Numbered from the stretch's first letter, positions 8,967 to 18,879 are shown. The stretch: DNA of 64,000 nucleotides from Lysobacter firmicutimachus (GCF_037027445.1 NZ_JBANDL010000002.1:1302001-1366000), one strand, 5' to 3'. Notes: generated by a model not told the origin, from the letters alone. Numbers and translations: made by a program.

Positions 8967-9926
8967 GTGCAAAACGATCGCAACCTGTTGGTGTTCAGCG
9001 GCAACGCCAACCGTCCGCTTGCCGAAGCGGTGTGCAAGGAGCTCGGCATCCGGCTCGGCAAGGCCCTGGTGGGCCGCTTCTCCGATGGGGAAGTGCAGGT
9101 CGAGATCGAAGAGAACGTGCGTCGTCAGGAAGTGTTCGTCATTCAGCCGACGAACGCGCCGACGGCCGAGAATTTCATGGAACTGCTGGTCCTGATCGAC
9201 GCGCTCAAGCGCGCCTCGGTGGCCAGCGTGACCGCGGTGGTGCCGTACTTCGGCTACGCCCGCCAGGACCGCCGCCCGCGTTCCTCGCGCGTGCCGATCA
9301 CGGCCAAGGTCGCGGCCAAGATGTTCGGCGCGGTCGGCGCCGACCGGGTGCTCACGGTCGATCTGCATGCGGATCAGATCCAGGGCTTCTTCGACATCCC
9401 GGTCGACAACGTCTACGCCTCGCCGCTGCTGCTCGCCGATATCTGGCGCGCGCACGGCACCGACAACCTGATCGTCGTGTCCCCGGACGTCGGCGGCGTG
9501 GTGCGCGCGCGAGCGATCGCCAAGCGCCTGGACGACGCGGACCTGGCGATCATCGACAAGCGCCGTCCGCGCGCCAACGTCGCCACGGTGATGAACATCA
9601 TCGGTGACGTGTCGGGCAAGACCTGCGTGCTGGTCGACGACATCGTCGACACCGCCGGCACCCTGTGCGCCGCCGCGGCGGCGCTCAAGGCGCAGGGCGC
9701 GCAGAAGGTCGTGGCCTACTGCACCCACCCGGTGCTGTCGGGCGCGGCCATCGACAACGTGACCAAGTCGCAGCTGGACGAGCTGGTGGTGACCGACACC
9801 ATCCCGCTGACCGCCGCGGCGCGGGCCACCGGCCGCATCCGCCAGCTCAGCGTCGCCGAGCTGCTGGCCGAAACGATCCGCCGCATCGCCTTCGGCGAGT
9901 CGGTCAGCTCGTTGTACGTCGACTGA
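8967..9926 (+). CDS. prs: Ribose-phosphate pyrophosphokinase (PRPP synthetase)
   Basis: Prs converts ribose-5-phosphate and ATP to PRPP for purines, pyrimidines, histidine, tryptophan and NAD. GTG 8967 gives [20 protein letters not shown] and 319 residues, the family's normal size; longer in-frame starts would only translate the repeat upstream. The catalytic-flexible-loop region [12 protein letters not shown] and the PRPP-binding loop [13 protein letters not shown] are intact. No good Shine-Dalgarno sequence precedes the GTG (CGGTCAAAGACA only), because a heptad element abuts the start. Neighbours ispE, tRNA-Gln and rplY give the usual gammaproteobacterial order. Confidence 0.97.
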   Translation: MQNDRNLLVFSGNANRPLAEAVCKELGIRLGKALVGRFSDGEVQVEIEENVRRQEVFVIQPTNAPTAENFMELLVLIDALKRASVASVTAVVPYFGYARQDRRPRSSRVPITAKVAAKMFGAVGADRVLTVDLHADQIQGFFDIPVDNVYASPLLLADIWRAHGTDNLIVVSPDVGGVVRARAIAKRLDDADLAIIDKRRPRANVATVMNIIGDVSGKTCVLVDDIVDTAGTLCAAAAALKAQGAQKVVAYCTHPVLSGAAIDNVTKSQLDELVVTDTIPLTAAARATGRIRQLSVAELLAETIRRIAFGESVSSLYVD

Positions 9927-9930
9927 TTTC

Positions 9931-10018
9931 GGGATTGGGGATTCGGGATTAGGGATTCGTTGAAGCAGGGGCGGCGCCACCGCCTTGCGAATCCCAAATC
10001 CCGAATTCCCATTCCCCG
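9931..10018. repeat. Inverted heptad-repeat element 3 (prs-rplY)
   Basis: The left arm 9931-9959 (GGGATTG-GGGATTC-GGGATTA-GGGATTC) and right arm 9988-10017 (complementary AATCCC units) flank a GC-rich spacer. It starts 4 nt after the prs stop and ends about 82 nt before the rplY ATG, one of two elements not close to the next start codon. Confidence 0.88.
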
Positions 10019-10100
10019 CTCCAAAGGCTCACCTGGTCGCGGGTGAGTCTCCAAAGCCGCCGCGAGGCGGTCTCAACGCTGTAAAACCGAGTACAAGCAA

Positions 10101-10760
10101 ATGTCCGAACACATCATCAAGGCCACTGGCCGCAACGTCGAGGGGAAGGGTGCGAGCCGCCGCCTGCGTCGTGCCGCCAGCATCCCGGCCATCGTCTACG
10201 GCGGCACCGCCGCTCCGCAGCCGGTCCAGCTCGACCACGAGAAGATCTGGCTGGCCAGCCAGCACGAGTGGTTCTACTCCTCGATCCTGAGCCTGGACGT
10301 CGACGGCAAGGTCGAGCAGGTTCTGCTGCGCGACATGCAGCGCCACCCGTTCAAGCAGATCATCATGCACCTGGACTTCCAGCGCGTCGACGCCAACCAG
10401 GCGCTGCGCGTGGCCGTGCCGCTGCACTTCCTCAACGAAGACAAGTCGCCGGCCGGCAAGTCCGCCGATGTCGTGGTCACCCACGAGCTCAACGAAGTCG
10501 AAGTCAGCTGCCTGCCGAAGGACCTGCCGGAGTTCATCGAAGTCGATCTGTCGGCGCTCAAGGTCGGCGACATCGTCCATCTGTCGGAGCTGAAGCTGCC
10601 GAAGGGCGTGGAAATCCCCGAGCTGAAGCTGGGCAAGGAACACGACGTCGCCGTCGTGATCGCCAAGCACGGCAAGGAAGAGGTCGTCTCCGACGCCGAG
10701 GCCCCGGCCGCCGAAGTGCCGGCCGCCAAGGTCTCGAAGAAGGACGAAGACAAGAAGTGA
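10101..10760 (+). CDS. rplY: 50S ribosomal protein L25 (Ctc-type, two-domain)
   Basis: L25 binds 5S rRNA in the large subunit. At 219 residues this is the long TL5/Ctc form: an N-terminal 5S-binding beta barrel (residues 1 to about 95, with [16 protein letters not shown]) and a C-terminal domain (from about residue 100, [20 protein letters not shown]), ending in an Ala/Lys-rich tail. The short single-domain E. coli protein lacks the second part. The ATG has only a weak purine stretch before it. The 82-nt leader contains GCCGCC-GCGA-GGCGGT, a small GNRA-type hairpin that might influence initiation. It lies in the prs-rplY-pth-ychF unit. Confidence 0.96.
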   Translation: MSEHIIKATGRNVEGKGASRRLRRAASIPAIVYGGTAAPQPVQLDHEKIWLASQHEWFYSSILSLDVDGKVEQVLLRDMQRHPFKQIIMHLDFQRVDANQALRVAVPLHFLNEDKSPAGKSADVVVTHELNEVEVSCLPKDLPEFIEVDLSALKVGDIVHLSELKLPKGVEIPELKLGKEHDVAVVIAKHGKEEVVSDAEAPAAEVPAAKVSKKDEDKK

Positions 10761-10766
10761 TCGCTC

Positions 10767-10794
10767 GCCGGCGCGCTCTTTCGGGCGCGCCGGC
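10767..10794 (+). terminator. Intercistronic hairpin between rplY and pth
   Basis: Arms GCCGGCGCGC (10767-10776) and GCGCGCCGGC (10785-10794) form a perfect 10-bp stem with an 8-nt loop, 6 nt after the rplY stop. No T-tract follows, so it may be a partial or Rho-dependent terminator or an mRNA-stability hairpin; pth follows 25 nt later. Confidence 0.45.
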
Positions 10795-10819
10795 TCGCGT
10801 TCGCGGATTGTCTTGATCC

Positions 10820-11401
10820 ATGGCGGGACTGCGCCTGATCGTCGGCCTGGGCAACCCCGGCGCCGAATACACCCGGACCCGGCACAACGCCGGGTTTTGG
10901 TTTGTGGACGCCCTGAACGAGAAGTTCGGCGGCCGCTTCGGCCTGGAGTCCAAGCTGTTCGGCGAGACCTCGAAGATCGAGATCGCCGGCCGGCCGGTGT
11001 GGCTGCTCAAGCCGGCCACCTTCATGAACCTCTCCGGCAAGTCGGTGGCCGCGGCGTTGCGCTACTGGAAGATCGAGCCGGACGAGGCGCTGTTGGCGCA
11101 CGACGAACTCGATCTGGCGCCGGGCACCGCGCGGCTCAAGTTCGACGGCGGCCACGGCGGCCAGAACGGCCTGCGCGACACCGTCCAGCACCTGGGGCAC
11201 GGCGAGTTCCACCGCCTGCGCCTGGGTATCGGCCATCCCGGCCACAAGGACAGGGTCACCCCCTGGGTGCTCGGCCGTCCCGGCAAGGACGACGAGGCCG
11301 TCATCCTGCGCGCCATCGACGAGGCCATCGACGTCATGCCACTGGCCGTGCAGGGCAATTTCCTGGACGCGATGACGCGTCTGCACACGCAGCGGCATTA
11401 G
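10820..11401 (+). CDS. pth: Peptidyl-tRNA hydrolase
   Basis: Pth releases tRNA from prematurely dropped peptidyl-tRNA by cleaving the ester bond, in the cytoplasm. The 193-residue length is normal. The N-terminus [20 protein letters not shown] carries conserved N12 and the catalytic base H22, followed by AGFWFVD. The substrate-binding [13 protein letters not shown] and the aspartate motif [14 protein letters not shown] are intact. It lies between rplY and ychF as in E. coli. The G of its TAG stop codon is also the first base of heptad element 4, so the element joins directly on to the gene. Confidence 0.96.
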   Translation: MAGLRLIVGLGNPGAEYTRTRHNAGFWFVDALNEKFGGRFGLESKLFGETSKIEIAGRPVWLLKPATFMNLSGKSVAAALRYWKIEPDEALLAHDELDLAPGTARLKFDGGHGGQNGLRDTVQHLGHGEFHRLRLGIGHPGHKDRVTPWVLGRPGKDDEAVILRAIDEAIDVMPLAVQGNFLDAMTRLHTQRH

Positions 11402-11473
11402 GGATTGGGGATTCGGGATTGGCAAGAGCCAACGCTGGGCTTTTGCGAATCCCGAATCCCGAATCTCGAATCA
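11401..11473. repeat. Inverted heptad-repeat element 4 (pth-ychF)
   Basis: The left arm 11401-11421 (GGGATTG-GGGATTC-GGGATTG) and right arm 11446-11472 (GAATCCC-type units) enclose a spacer that is itself palindromic (GCAAGAGCC...GGGCTTTTGC). It starts in the pth stop codon and ends about 11 nt before the ychF ATG. Confidence 0.88.
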
Positions 11474-11484
11474 CGGACCAAAAC

Positions 11485-12576
<1,092 letters not shown>

Positions 12577-12671
12577 GTAGACTGTGCGGCCTCGCGCGGC
12601 GCCCCGGTTTCGGGCGCCGGGCAGGGCGGCCGGAGGCGGCGGCGGTTTCGAAAAGTTTGCGTGAAAACGCG

Positions 12672-12700
12672 TTGACAAGTCGAAAATCGCACGCCAGAAT
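12672..12700 (+). promoter_or_regulatory. Sigma-70 promoter for the tRNA-Tyr/Gly/Thr-tuf unit
   Basis: A consensus -35 TTGACA (12672-12677) stands 17 nt before a -10 CAGAAT (12695-12700). Transcription would start near 12707, in the GC-rich stretch just before tRNA-Tyr, the kind of discriminator seen at stringently controlled stable-RNA promoters. This is one of the best promoter matches in the window. Confidence 0.75.
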
Positions 12701-12712
12701 TACGGGCTCTTC

Positions 12713-12798
12713 GGAGGGATACCCAAGCGGCCAACGGGGGCAGACTGTAAATCTGCTGGCTCACGCCTTCGGTGGTTCGAATCCACCTCCCTCCACCA
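12713..12798 (+). tRNA. tRNA-Tyr (GTA anticodon)
   Basis: An 86-nt class II tRNA with acceptor GGAGGGA/TCCCTCC, anticodon loop CTGTAAA (anticodon GTA), a long variable arm (TGGCTCACGCCTTC), T arm GGTGG-TTCGAAT-CCACC and an encoded CCA. It is the first gene of the tRNA-tuf cluster. Confidence 0.97.
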
Positions 12799-12897
12799 GT
12801 TTCAACGCGACGGTCGGCAGTAGGATTCGGCGCGACGCTCCAGCGGTTCGGGGCGGGCAACAAAGCAAGTTCCAACGCTGTAACGGCAGTACGCGGC

Positions 12898-12971
<74 letters not shown>

Positions 12972-13015
12972 TTGAATCGCCGCCGCAACGCGCCGTAGCA
13001 GTCACCGAGTTTCAC

Positions 13016-13091
13016 GCTCACGTAGCTCAGTCGGTAGAGCACCTCCTTGGTAAGGAGGAGGTCGCTGGTTCGATTCCAGTCGTGAGCACCA
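13016..13091 (+). tRNA. tRNA-Thr (GGT anticodon)
   Basis: A 76-nt cloverleaf with acceptor GCTCACG/CGTGAGC, D arm GCTC-AGTCGGTAGAGC, anticodon loop TTGGTAA (anticodon GGT), T arm CTGG-TTCGATT-CCAG and an encoded CCA. It sits 71 nt upstream of the first tuf, matching the E. coli thrT-tufB arrangement. Confidence 0.97.
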
Positions 13092-13162
13092 TTCATTGCA
13101 GTACCGGCTGCTTTACCAGCAGCCACCGCGACATCTAGACCCACATACGAGAAGCGACAGCC

Positions 13163-14353
13163 ATGGCCAAGGGTAAATTCGAGCGCACCAAGCCGCACGT
13201 GAACGTCGGCACGATCGGTCACGTCGACCACGGCAAGACCACGCTGACGGCCGCTCTGACCAAGGTCGGCGCCGAGCGTTTCGGTGGCGAGTTCAAGGCG
13301 TACGACGCGATCGACGCGGCGCCGGAAGAAAAGGCTCGCGGCATCACGATCTCGACCGCGCACGTGGAATACGAATCGGCGACGCGCCACTACGCGCACG
13401 TCGACTGCCCGGGCCACGCCGACTACGTGAAGAACATGATCACCGGTGCGGCGCAGATGGACGGCGCGATCCTGGTGTGCTCGGCCGCTGACGGCCCGAT
13501 GCCGCAGACCCGCGAACACATCCTGCTGTCGCGTCAGGTCGGCGTGCCGTACATCGTCGTGTTCCTGAACAAGGCCGACATGGTGGACGACGCCGAGCTG
13601 CTCGAGCTGGTCGAGATGGAAGTGCGCGAGCTGCTGACCAAGTACGAGTTCCCGGGCGACGACACCCCGATCATCCACGGTTCGGCCCGTCTGGCGCTGG
13701 AAGGCGACCAGAGCGAAATCGGCGTGCCGGCGATCCTGAAGCTGGTCGACGCGCTGGACACCTTCATTCCGGAGCCGGAGCGCGCGATCGACAAGCCGTT
13801 CCTGATGCCGGTGGAAGACGTGTTCTCGATCTCGGGCCGCGGCACCGTGGTGACCGGCCGTATCGAGCGCGGCATCATCAAGGTGGGCGACGAAATCGAA
13901 ATCGTCGGCATCCGTCCGACCCAGAAGACCACGGTCACCGGCGTCGAAATGTTCCGCAAGCTGCTGGACCAGGGTCAGGCGGGCGACAACGCCGGTCTGC
14001 TGCTGCGCGGCACCAAGCGCGACGACGTCGAGCGCGGCCAGGTGCTGGCCAAGCCGGGTTCGATCACCCCGCACACCGAGTTCGAAGCCGAGGTGTACGT
14101 GCTGTCGAAGGACGAAGGCGGCCGTCACACCCCGTTCTTCAAGGGCTACCGTCCGCAGTTCTACTTCCGCACCACCGACATCACGGGCGCCGTGACCCTG
14201 CCGGAAGGCGTGGAAATGGTGATGCCGGGCGACAACGTGAAGATGACCGTCGCCCTGATCAACCCGGTCGCGATGGACGAAGGCCTGCGCTTCGCGATCC
14301 GCGAAGGCGGCCGCACCGTCGGCGCCGGCGTGGTGGCGAAGATCATCAAGTAA
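13163..14353 (+). CDS. tufB: Elongation factor Tu (copy linked to tRNAs)
   Basis: EF-Tu delivers aminoacyl-tRNA to the ribosomal A site with GTP hydrolysis. The 396 residues include the P-loop GHVDHGKTT (with catalytic H in the later DCPGHADYV), the guanine-specificity NKADMVDD, and domains 2 and 3 ending [14 protein letters not shown]. Upstream tRNA genes make this the tufB-type locus, transcribed from the promoter at 12672. The coding sequence matches the second tuf (31209-32399) at every base I compared except codon 2 (GCC here, GCT there), although the flanks are unrelated, which indicates recent gene conversion. The ATG is preceded by GAGAAGCGACAGCC. Confidence 0.98.
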   Translation: MAKGKFERTKPHVNVGTIGHVDHGKTTLTAALTKVGAERFGGEFKAYDAIDAAPEEKARGITISTAHVEYESATRHYAHVDCPGHADYVKNMITGAAQMDGAILVCSAADGPMPQTREHILLSRQVGVPYIVVFLNKADMVDDAELLELVEMEVRELLTKYEFPGDDTPIIHGSARLALEGDQSEIGVPAILKLVDALDTFIPEPERAIDKPFLMPVEDVFSISGRGTVVTGRIERGIIKVGDEIEIVGIRPTQKTTVTGVEMFRKLLDQGQAGDNAGLLLRGTKRDDVERGQVLAKPGSITPHTEFEAEVYVLSKDEGGRHTPFFKGYRPQFYFRTTDITGAVTLPEGVEMVMPGDNVKMTVALINPVAMDEGLRFAIREGGRTVGAGVVAKIIK

Positions 14354-14363
14354 TTGCTGTACC

Positions 14364-14385
14364 GCGGCGGCCTCCGGGTCGCCGC
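14364..14385 (+). terminator. UNCG-type hairpin after first tuf
   Basis: Arms GCGGCGGCC (14364-14372) and GGTCGCCGC (14377-14385), loop TCCG, form 9 pairs with one G-U. It lies 11 nt after the tuf stop with no T-tract. Its arm sequence resembles the hairpin after the second tuf, so part of the 3' region may also be shared between the two loci. Confidence 0.45.
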
Positions 14386-14500
14386 AGGCCGCGAACGGCG
14401 GGCCGGCAACCCGGTCCGCCTTCGTTGTTTGCAACACCCGACAACCGGCCGCCGGCCGCCCCTTGCGGTGGGCCGAATCGGGCCTAAGATTTCAAGACGT

Positions 14501-14576
<76 letters not shown>

Positions 14577-14673
14577 CTCGTTACCGAGCCGTATCGGACG
14601 ATCCGGCGACTGGATAGCTATTGAAAGGGCCGCGCAGGGATGGGCGGGCTTTCGCGAGGGAATCGCCCCGAGA

Positions 14674-15054
14674 ATGAACAGCAAGGCCGAACAAACCAAA
14701 TCCGGCGGCGGTGCCGGCGATATCGCCAAGTACGCAGTGGCTCTGCTGCTCGCGGCCGGCGGCGTGTTCGCCTACCTGTGGTTCGAGAACTGGAGCGGTC
14801 CGTTGCGCGCCGGCGCGGTTGTCGCCGGTCTGCTTGCGGGCGCCGCGGTGTTCATGCTGACCGCCAAGGGCGCGCAGACCCGCGAGTTCCTGTCCGAATC
14901 CCGCTTCGAGCTGCGCAAGGTCGTCTGGCCGACCCGCGAAGAAGCGTTGAAGACCACCTGGGTGGTCATGATCGCCGTCGCCATCCTTAGCCTGATCCTG
15001 TCCGGTTTCGATTACGTGATCCAGGCCGCGGTCAAGTTCCTGCTGTCGCGTTGA
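14674..15054 (+). CDS. secE: Preprotein translocase subunit SecE
   Basis: SecE clamps SecY in the inner-membrane SecYEG channel. The 126-residue protein is the three-helix proteobacterial form: membrane segments near residues 19-38 ([18 protein letters not shown]), 45-63 ([19 protein letters not shown]) and 90-122. The conserved amphipathic stretch [20 protein letters not shown] precedes the last segment. It is followed 13 nt later by nusG, with GAGGAGACGACC serving as the nusG ribosome-binding site. The start ATG 14674 has AAT-GAACAG directly after and a weak GAGAATG context; no better start is in frame. Confidence 0.96.
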   Translation: MNSKAEQTKSGGGAGDIAKYAVALLLAAGGVFAYLWFENWSGPLRAGAVVAGLLAGAAVFMLTAKGAQTREFLSESRFELRKVVWPTREEALKTTWVVMIAVAILSLILSGFDYVIQAAVKFLLSR

Positions 15055-15067
15055 GGAGACGACCGAC

Positions 15068-15643
15068 GTGAATTCTCACGAAAACAAGCGCTGGTACGTG
15101 GTTCACGCGTACTCCGGGTTCGAGAAGTCGGTGGCGCAGGCGCTGCGCGATCGCATCGTTCGTTTCGAAATGCAGGACCGCTTCGGCGACGTCCTGGTCC
15201 CGACCGAAGAGGTCGTGGAAATGCGTTCCGGCCAGAAGCGCCGCTCCGAGCGCAAGTTCTTCCCGGGCTATGTCCTGGTCCAGATCGCCACGCACGACGA
15301 AGCGGGCATTCCGCGCATCGACAGCGAGAGCTGGCACCTGATCAAGGAAACCCCGAAGGTCATGGGTTTCATCGGCGGCACCGCCGATCGCCCGCTGCCG
15401 ATCCAGGACAGCGAGGCCGACCGTATCCTGCAGCGCGTTCAGGAAGGCGTCGAGAAGCCGCGTCCGAAGGTGCTGTTCGAAGCCGGCGAAATGGTCCGGG
15501 TCATCGACGGCCCGTTCGTCGACTTCAACGGCGTGGTCGAGGAAATCAATTACGAGAAGAGCCGCCTGCGCGTCGCAGTGCTGATCTTCGGCCGCTCGAC
15601 CCCGGTCGAGCTGGAATTCGGCCAGGTCGAGAAGGCGACCTGA
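15068..15643 (+). CDS. nusG: Transcription termination/antitermination factor NusG
   Basis: NusG binds the RNA polymerase clamp, suppresses pausing, and links polymerase to Rho or to ribosomal S10. The GTG start 15068 gives [20 protein letters not shown] and 191 residues, slightly longer than E. coli's 181. The NGN domain occupies about residues 6-120 (with [12 protein letters not shown]), and the C-terminal KOW domain is [19 protein letters not shown] near residues 137-155. AGGAGACGACC upstream supports the start. It is co-transcribed with secE. Confidence 0.97.
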   Translation: MNSHENKRWYVVHAYSGFEKSVAQALRDRIVRFEMQDRFGDVLVPTEEVVEMRSGQKRRSERKFFPGYVLVQIATHDEAGIPRIDSESWHLIKETPKVMGFIGGTADRPLPIQDSEADRILQRVQEGVEKPRPKVLFEAGEMVRVIDGPFVDFNGVVEEINYEKSRLRVAVLIFGRSTPVELEFGQVEKAT

Positions 15644-15648
15644 GCCCC

Positions 15649-15666
15649 GCCGGCCTTCGGGCCGGC
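15649..15666 (+). terminator. TTCG-loop hairpin after nusG
   Basis: GCCGGCC-TTCG-GGCCGGC forms a perfect 7-bp stem with a UUCG tetraloop 5 nt after the nusG stop. No T-run follows. It lies just before the putative rplK promoter and may partly separate secE-nusG from the L11 operon. Confidence 0.4.
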
Positions 15667-15672
15667 CCCGGG

Positions 15673-15700
15673 CTGCAAAGCCCAAAAAACCTGATATAGT
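15673..15700 (+). promoter_or_regulatory. Probable promoter of the rplK (L11) operon
   Basis: A strong -10 TATAGT (15695-15700) lies 16 nt after CTGCAA (15673-15678), a partial -35 match. It would give a leader of about 190 nt before rplK, a suitable place for L1-mediated control, though I did not identify the L1-binding fold. Confidence 0.5.
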
Positions 15701-15895
15701 GTGCGGCTCGCTACCCTGGTTGTGGCGGGCTTTGCCTGTTCAGCTGTCTCCTTGGTCCTTTTCGGGCCCCGGGGCGGCGCCAGCCCGAAGCCCGGTTTCC
15801 GTGGGCCGCAGGATTCAAACGCGATGCCGGAACGCGCGATTTCCGGCCCGATGGGGAGCCTGCGGTCAAGGCGCTAGCACCCGGAGAGCACATCA

Positions 15896-16324
15896 ATGGC
15901 AAAGAAAGTAGTCGGCTACATCAAGCTGCAGGTCAAGGCCGGTCAGGCCAATCCCTCGCCGCCGGTCGGTCCTGCGCTGGGTCAGCGCGGCCTGAACATC
16001 ATGGAGTTCTGCAAGGCGTTCAACGCCGCGACCTCCAAGCTCGAGCCGGGTCTGCCGACCCCGGTCATCATCACGGCCTACTCGGACCGTACCTTCACCT
16101 TCGTCACCAAGAGCACCCCGGCTTCGGTGCTGCTCAAGAAGGCGGCCGGCATCACCTCGGGCTCCAAGCGCCCGAACACCGACAAGGTGGGCAAGGTGAC
16201 CCGCGCCCAGCTCGAAGCCATCGCCAAGCAGAAGGAAGCCGACCTGACGGCGGCCGACCTGGATGCGGCGGTGAAGACGATTGCGGGTTCGGCCCGCAGC
16301 ATGGGCCTGGTGGTGGAGGGTTAA
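15896..16324 (+). CDS. rplK: 50S ribosomal protein L11
   Basis: L11 forms the stalk base with L10/L12, contacts the factor-binding GTPase centre of 23S rRNA, and is required for RelA activation. The 142-residue length is standard. The proline-rich N-terminal hinge reads [20 protein letters not shown] and the C-terminal RNA-binding domain includes [14 protein letters not shown] and the end [12 protein letters not shown]. The ATG 15896 follows GGAGAGCACATCA. rplA follows after 3 nt, so the two are translationally close and probably share L1 feedback control. Confidence 0.98.
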   Translation: MAKKVVGYIKLQVKAGQANPSPPVGPALGQRGLNIMEFCKAFNAATSKLEPGLPTPVIITAYSDRTFTFVTKSTPASVLLKKAAGITSGSKRPNTDKVGKVTRAQLEAIAKQKEADLTAADLDAAVKTIAGSARSMGLVVEG

Positions 16325-16327
16325 GAC

Positions 16328-17026
16328 ATGGCGATGACCAAGCGCGAAAAAGCAATCAAGGCCGCCGTGGTTCCGGGCAAGGCCTATCCGTTCGAAGAAG
16401 CGGTCAAGATCGTCAAGACCGCCACCAAGGCCAAGTTCGTCGAGTCCGTCGACGTCTCCGTCCGTCTGGGCGTGGACGCGAAGAAGTCCGACCAGCAGGT
16501 GCGCGGTTCGACCGTGCTGCCGGCCGGCACCGGCAAGAGCGTGCGCGTGGCGGTGTTCGCCCCGGCGGGCGCCAAGGCCGACGAAGCCCTGGCCGCCGGC
16601 GCGGAAGCCGTGGGCATGGACGACCTGGCCGAGAAGATGCAGGCCGGCGACCTGAACTACGACGTCGTCATCGCGACCCCGGACGCCATGCGCGTCGTCG
16701 GTAAGCTCGGCCAGGTGCTGGGCCCGCGCGGCCTGATGCCGAACCCGAAGGTCGGCACCGTTTCGCCGAACCCGGCCGAAGCGGTCAAGAACGCCAAGGG
16801 CGGCCAGGTGCGTTACCGCACCGACAAGGCCGGCATCATCCACTGCACCATCGGCAAGGTCTCGTTCGAAGACGGTTCGCTGAAGGACAACCTGCAGGCG
16901 CTGCTGCTCGACCTGATCAAGGCCAAGCCGTCCGCCGCCAAGGGCCAGTACCTGCAGAAGATCTCGATCAGCTCGACCATGGGCCCGGGCGTGATCGTCG
17001 ACCAGGCTTCGCTGACCCTGAAGTGA
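16328..17026 (+). CDS. rplA: 50S ribosomal protein L1
   Basis: L1 forms the mobile L1 stalk at the E site and represses its own operon in many bacteria. The 232 residues show the two-domain pattern, with [20 protein letters not shown] in domain I, the domain II motif [17 protein letters not shown] near residues 130-147, and the end [23 protein letters not shown] 16328 is used, but the in-frame ATG two codons on (MTKREKA) is also possible. A 12-bp hairpin follows the stop. Confidence 0.97.
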   Translation: MAMTKREKAIKAAVVPGKAYPFEEAVKIVKTATKAKFVESVDVSVRLGVDAKKSDQQVRGSTVLPAGTGKSVRVAVFAPAGAKADEALAAGAEAVGMDDLAEKMQAGDLNYDVVIATPDAMRVVGKLGQVLGPRGLMPNPKVGTVSPNPAEAVKNAKGGQVRYRTDKAGIIHCTIGKVSFEDGSLKDNLQALLLDLIKAKPSAAKGQYLQKISISSTMGPGVIVDQASLTLK

Positions 17027-17033
17027 CGTCCCG

Positions 17034-17060
17034 GCGCGCTCGCGCATAGCGCGAGCGCGC
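17034..17060 (+). terminator. Perfect 12-bp hairpin after rplA
   Basis: GCGCGCTCGCGC (17034-17045), loop ATA, GCGCGAGCGCGC (17049-17060): a perfect 12-bp GC stem starting 7 nt after the rplA stop. No T-tract follows. It could be an attenuator or RNA-processing site between the L11-L1 and L10-L12 parts of the transcript. Beyond it, 17061-17333 shows no gene or other clear signal. Confidence 0.5.
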
Positions 17061-17333
17061 TGGCCGAGACCTTATCCCCGCGAAGGCGGGGCCGGAGCCG
17101 CCGAACTCCGGTGGCAATCGACGAATACCGGGTTCCGCCTCGCCGCGGAACCCAAGCGAAACAAAAGGCGAACGGCGATCCAGTGCCGTCCGCCGAAACT
17201 TTTGAGGGCCATCGCCCAGGGGCAACCCGAAGCGATCGCCGTCAAAGACCGCAGGCGCGGTTCAGCGCGTACCGACGACGGGCAGGGAAGCTCGACACGG
17301 CAAGGAGTCGCCGTCGGTACTAGCGAAACCGCT

Positions 17334-17492
17334 TAATTCGGACTCTTCGGAGCCGGGCCGGCGTAGATGGTGCCGCCCCTGAATCTTTTTCAGGAAAGGC
17401 CACCACCGGGATGCCGAAGGGCATCCCCGGCGCCAAGGACGGTCGCCGCCCAGGACCGCAAGCGGCAGGAGCCGTGAGCGGAATAGAAGGAG
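17334..17492 (+). promoter_or_regulatory. Probable L10 autoregulatory leader upstream of rplJ
   Basis: The 569-nt gap before rplJ contains a structured stretch: GGTG (17369-17372) and CACC (17401-17404) could bracket an internal stem CCTGAA-TCTTT-TTCAGG (17378-17394). GGGATGCC-GAAG-GGCATCCC (17408-17427) follows directly. Position and multi-helix form fit the leader that L10(L12)4 binds to repress rplJL translation. I infer this from place and foldability; a covariance search was not possible. Confidence 0.5.
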
Positions 17493-17493
17493 C

Positions 17494-17580
17494 CGAGATT
17501 GGCCATTCGGGATCAAGGATTGGCAAAGCCGAGCGAAAGCCGGTTTCGCGAATCCCGAATCCCCAATTCCGAATCCCGGC
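17494..17580. repeat. Inverted heptad-repeat element 5 (before rplJ)
   Basis: A degenerate left arm (17494-17523, GAGATTGGCCATTCGGGATC then AAGGATTGG) and a clearer right arm (17550-17579, GAATCCC-GAATCCC-CAATTCC-GAATCCC). The spacer GCAAAGCC...GCCGGTTTCGC resembles those of elements 4 and 6. It ends about 15 nt before the rplJ ATG, and the TTTAGGAGGAG ribosome-binding site follows directly. Confidence 0.85.
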
Positions 17581-17595
17581 TTTAGGAGGAGTGCA

Positions 17596-18129
17596 ATGGC
17601 TCTTAATCTGTCTCAGAAGCAAGAAGTAGTCGCCGAGCTGGCAGAAGTCGCCGCGAAGGCCCACTCCTTGGTTGCTGCCGAGTACGCGGGCATCACGGTC
17701 GGTCAGATGACCGCGATGCGCAAGAAGGCTCGCGAAACCGGTGTGTACTTGCGTGTCGTCAAGAACACCCTGGCCGCGCGCGCTGTGGCCGGTACCGAAT
17801 ACGAGTGCGTCCAGGACAAGCTCGTCGGTCCGCTGCTGTATGCGTTCTCGACCGAAGAACCCGGCGCCGCCGGGCGTCTGATCAAGGAATTCGCCAAGGG
17901 TAACGACAAGCTGCAGCCGAAGGTCGTCGCCATGGGCGGTCAGGTCTATCCGGCCAGCCACGTCGAAGTCCTCGCCTCGCTGCCGACCCTCGACCAGGCC
18001 CTGGCCATGCTGGCCCGCGTCCTGTCCGAACCCGCCAGCATGTTCGCCCGCGCCGTCAAGGCCGTGGCCGACAAGCAGGGCGGCGGCGAAGTCGCTGCCG
18101 AAGCGCCGGCCGAGGCGGAACCGGCCTGA
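17596..18129 (+). CDS. rplJ: 50S ribosomal protein L10
   Basis: L10 anchors the L7/L12 dimers to 23S rRNA at the stalk base and represses its operon when in excess. The 177 residues start [20 protein letters not shown], include the RNA-binding [20 protein letters not shown], and end with the C-terminal helix [10 protein letters not shown] plus an Ala/Glu-rich tail, slightly longer than E. coli's 165. The strong ribosome-binding site AGGAGGAG at 17584-17591 immediately follows heptad element 5. rplL begins 71 nt downstream. Confidence 0.97.
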   Translation: MALNLSQKQEVVAELAEVAAKAHSLVAAEYAGITVGQMTAMRKKARETGVYLRVVKNTLAARAVAGTEYECVQDKLVGPLLYAFSTEEPGAAGRLIKEFAKGNDKLQPKVVAMGGQVYPASHVEVLASLPTLDQALAMLARVLSEPASMFARAVKAVADKQGGGEVAAEAPAEAEPA

Positions 18130-18200
18130 TCGCCGGCCCGCATTCGCGACCGCTTCACTGAACCCGATTCGAAAGATCACAATTTCCTGAGGTAATACAC

Positions 18201-18575
18201 ATGTCCCTTTCCAACGAACAGATCGTCGACGCCATCGCCGAAAAGACCCTGATGGAAGTCATGGAACTGGTCAAGGCGATCGAAGAGAAGTTCGGCGTCA
18301 CCGCCGCTGCTCCGGTCGTCGTCTCCGGCGGTCCGGCCGCCGACGCCGCTCCGGTCGAAGAGCAGACCGAGTTCAACGTCATCCTGAAGGCCGCCGGCGA
18401 CAAGAAGGTCGAGGTCATCAAGGCCGTCCGCGCCATCACCGGCCTGGGCCTGAAGGAAGCCAAGGACCTGGTCGAAGGCGCTCCGCAGACCGTCAAGGAA
18501 GCCGTCTCGAAGGACGACGCTGCCAAGATGAAGAAGGACCTCGAAGCCGCTGGCGCGACTGTCGAAGTCAAGTAA
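18201..18575 (+). CDS. rplL: 50S ribosomal protein L7/L12
   Basis: L12 is the multicopy stalk protein that recruits translation GTPases. The 124-residue protein has the N-terminal dimerisation domain ([20 protein letters not shown]), an Ala/Pro-rich hinge near residues 35-52, and the C-terminal factor-binding domain ([20 protein letters not shown], then [15 protein letters not shown]). A CCTGAGGTAATACAC leader places GAGG about 11 nt before the ATG. The gene is followed by a long hairpin and a heptad element before rpoB, so stalk protein and polymerase outputs can be separated there. Confidence 0.98.
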   Translation: MSLSNEQIVDAIAEKTLMEVMELVKAIEEKFGVTAAAPVVVSGGPAADAAPVEEQTEFNVILKAAGDKKVEVIKAVRAITGLGLKEAKDLVEGAPQTVKEAVSKDDAAKMKKDLEAAGATVEVK

Positions 18576-18610
18576 GCGTTACTTGCGTCGCCGTTTTTCT
18601 TTGGCGACCA

Positions 18611-18644
18611 CCGAAGGCTGGGGACGGAAGTCCCCGGCCTTTGG
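18611..18644 (+). terminator. 15-bp hairpin between rplL and rpoB (candidate attenuator or RNase III site)
   Basis: CCGAAGGCTGGGGAC (18611-18625), loop GGAA, GTCCCCGGCCTTTGG (18630-18644): all 15 positions pair, counting two G-U pairs. No T-run follows. E. coli has both a partial terminator and an RNase III site in the rplL-rpoB gap, and this hairpin occupies the equivalent place. Confidence 0.55.
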
Positions 18645-18653
18645 CCGTTCCAC

Positions 18654-18731
18654 GGGATTGGAGATTCGGGATTCGGGATTCGCAAAAGCCTGGGCTTGAG
18701 CGAGTCCCGAATCCCGAATCCCCAATCCCGG
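18654..18731. repeat. Inverted heptad-repeat element 6 (rplL-rpoB)
   Basis: The left arm 18654-18682 is GGGATTG-GAGATTC-GGGATTC-GGGATTC and the right arm about 18702-18731 is the complementary set. The short GCAAAAGCC-containing spacer is like those of elements 4 and 5. It ends 181 nt before rpoB. Confidence 0.87.
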
Positions 18732-18854
18732 CTTCACCGAGTTGTCAGTCGGAAGTAGCGGGAGAGGGCGTGCTGGTGCCGGCAATACCAGCGACTTCCC
18801 ACTGGCAATTTTTACGTCATTAGTCCCCACGAGCCGCGGACGCGCGGTTCGCCC

Positions 18855-18879
18855 GGAAATCCGCCGACGGCGGTTTTCC
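18855..18879 (+). terminator. Weak attenuator-like stem-loop in the rpoB leader
   Basis: GGAAA-T-CCGCC, loop GAC, GGCGG-T-TTTCC: two 5-bp segments split by one T-T mismatch, with the TTTT overlapping the outer stem. It lies 33 nt before the rpoB ATG. The remainder of 18732-18912 shows only the GAGGCGGTAGCTCACC ribosome-binding region. Confidence 0.3.

Noticed and set aside
13163..14437. Long antisense frames opposite both tuf genes
   Set aside because: They appear twice only because the two tuf genes are nearly identical; the translation is a His/Asp/Val-rich shadow.
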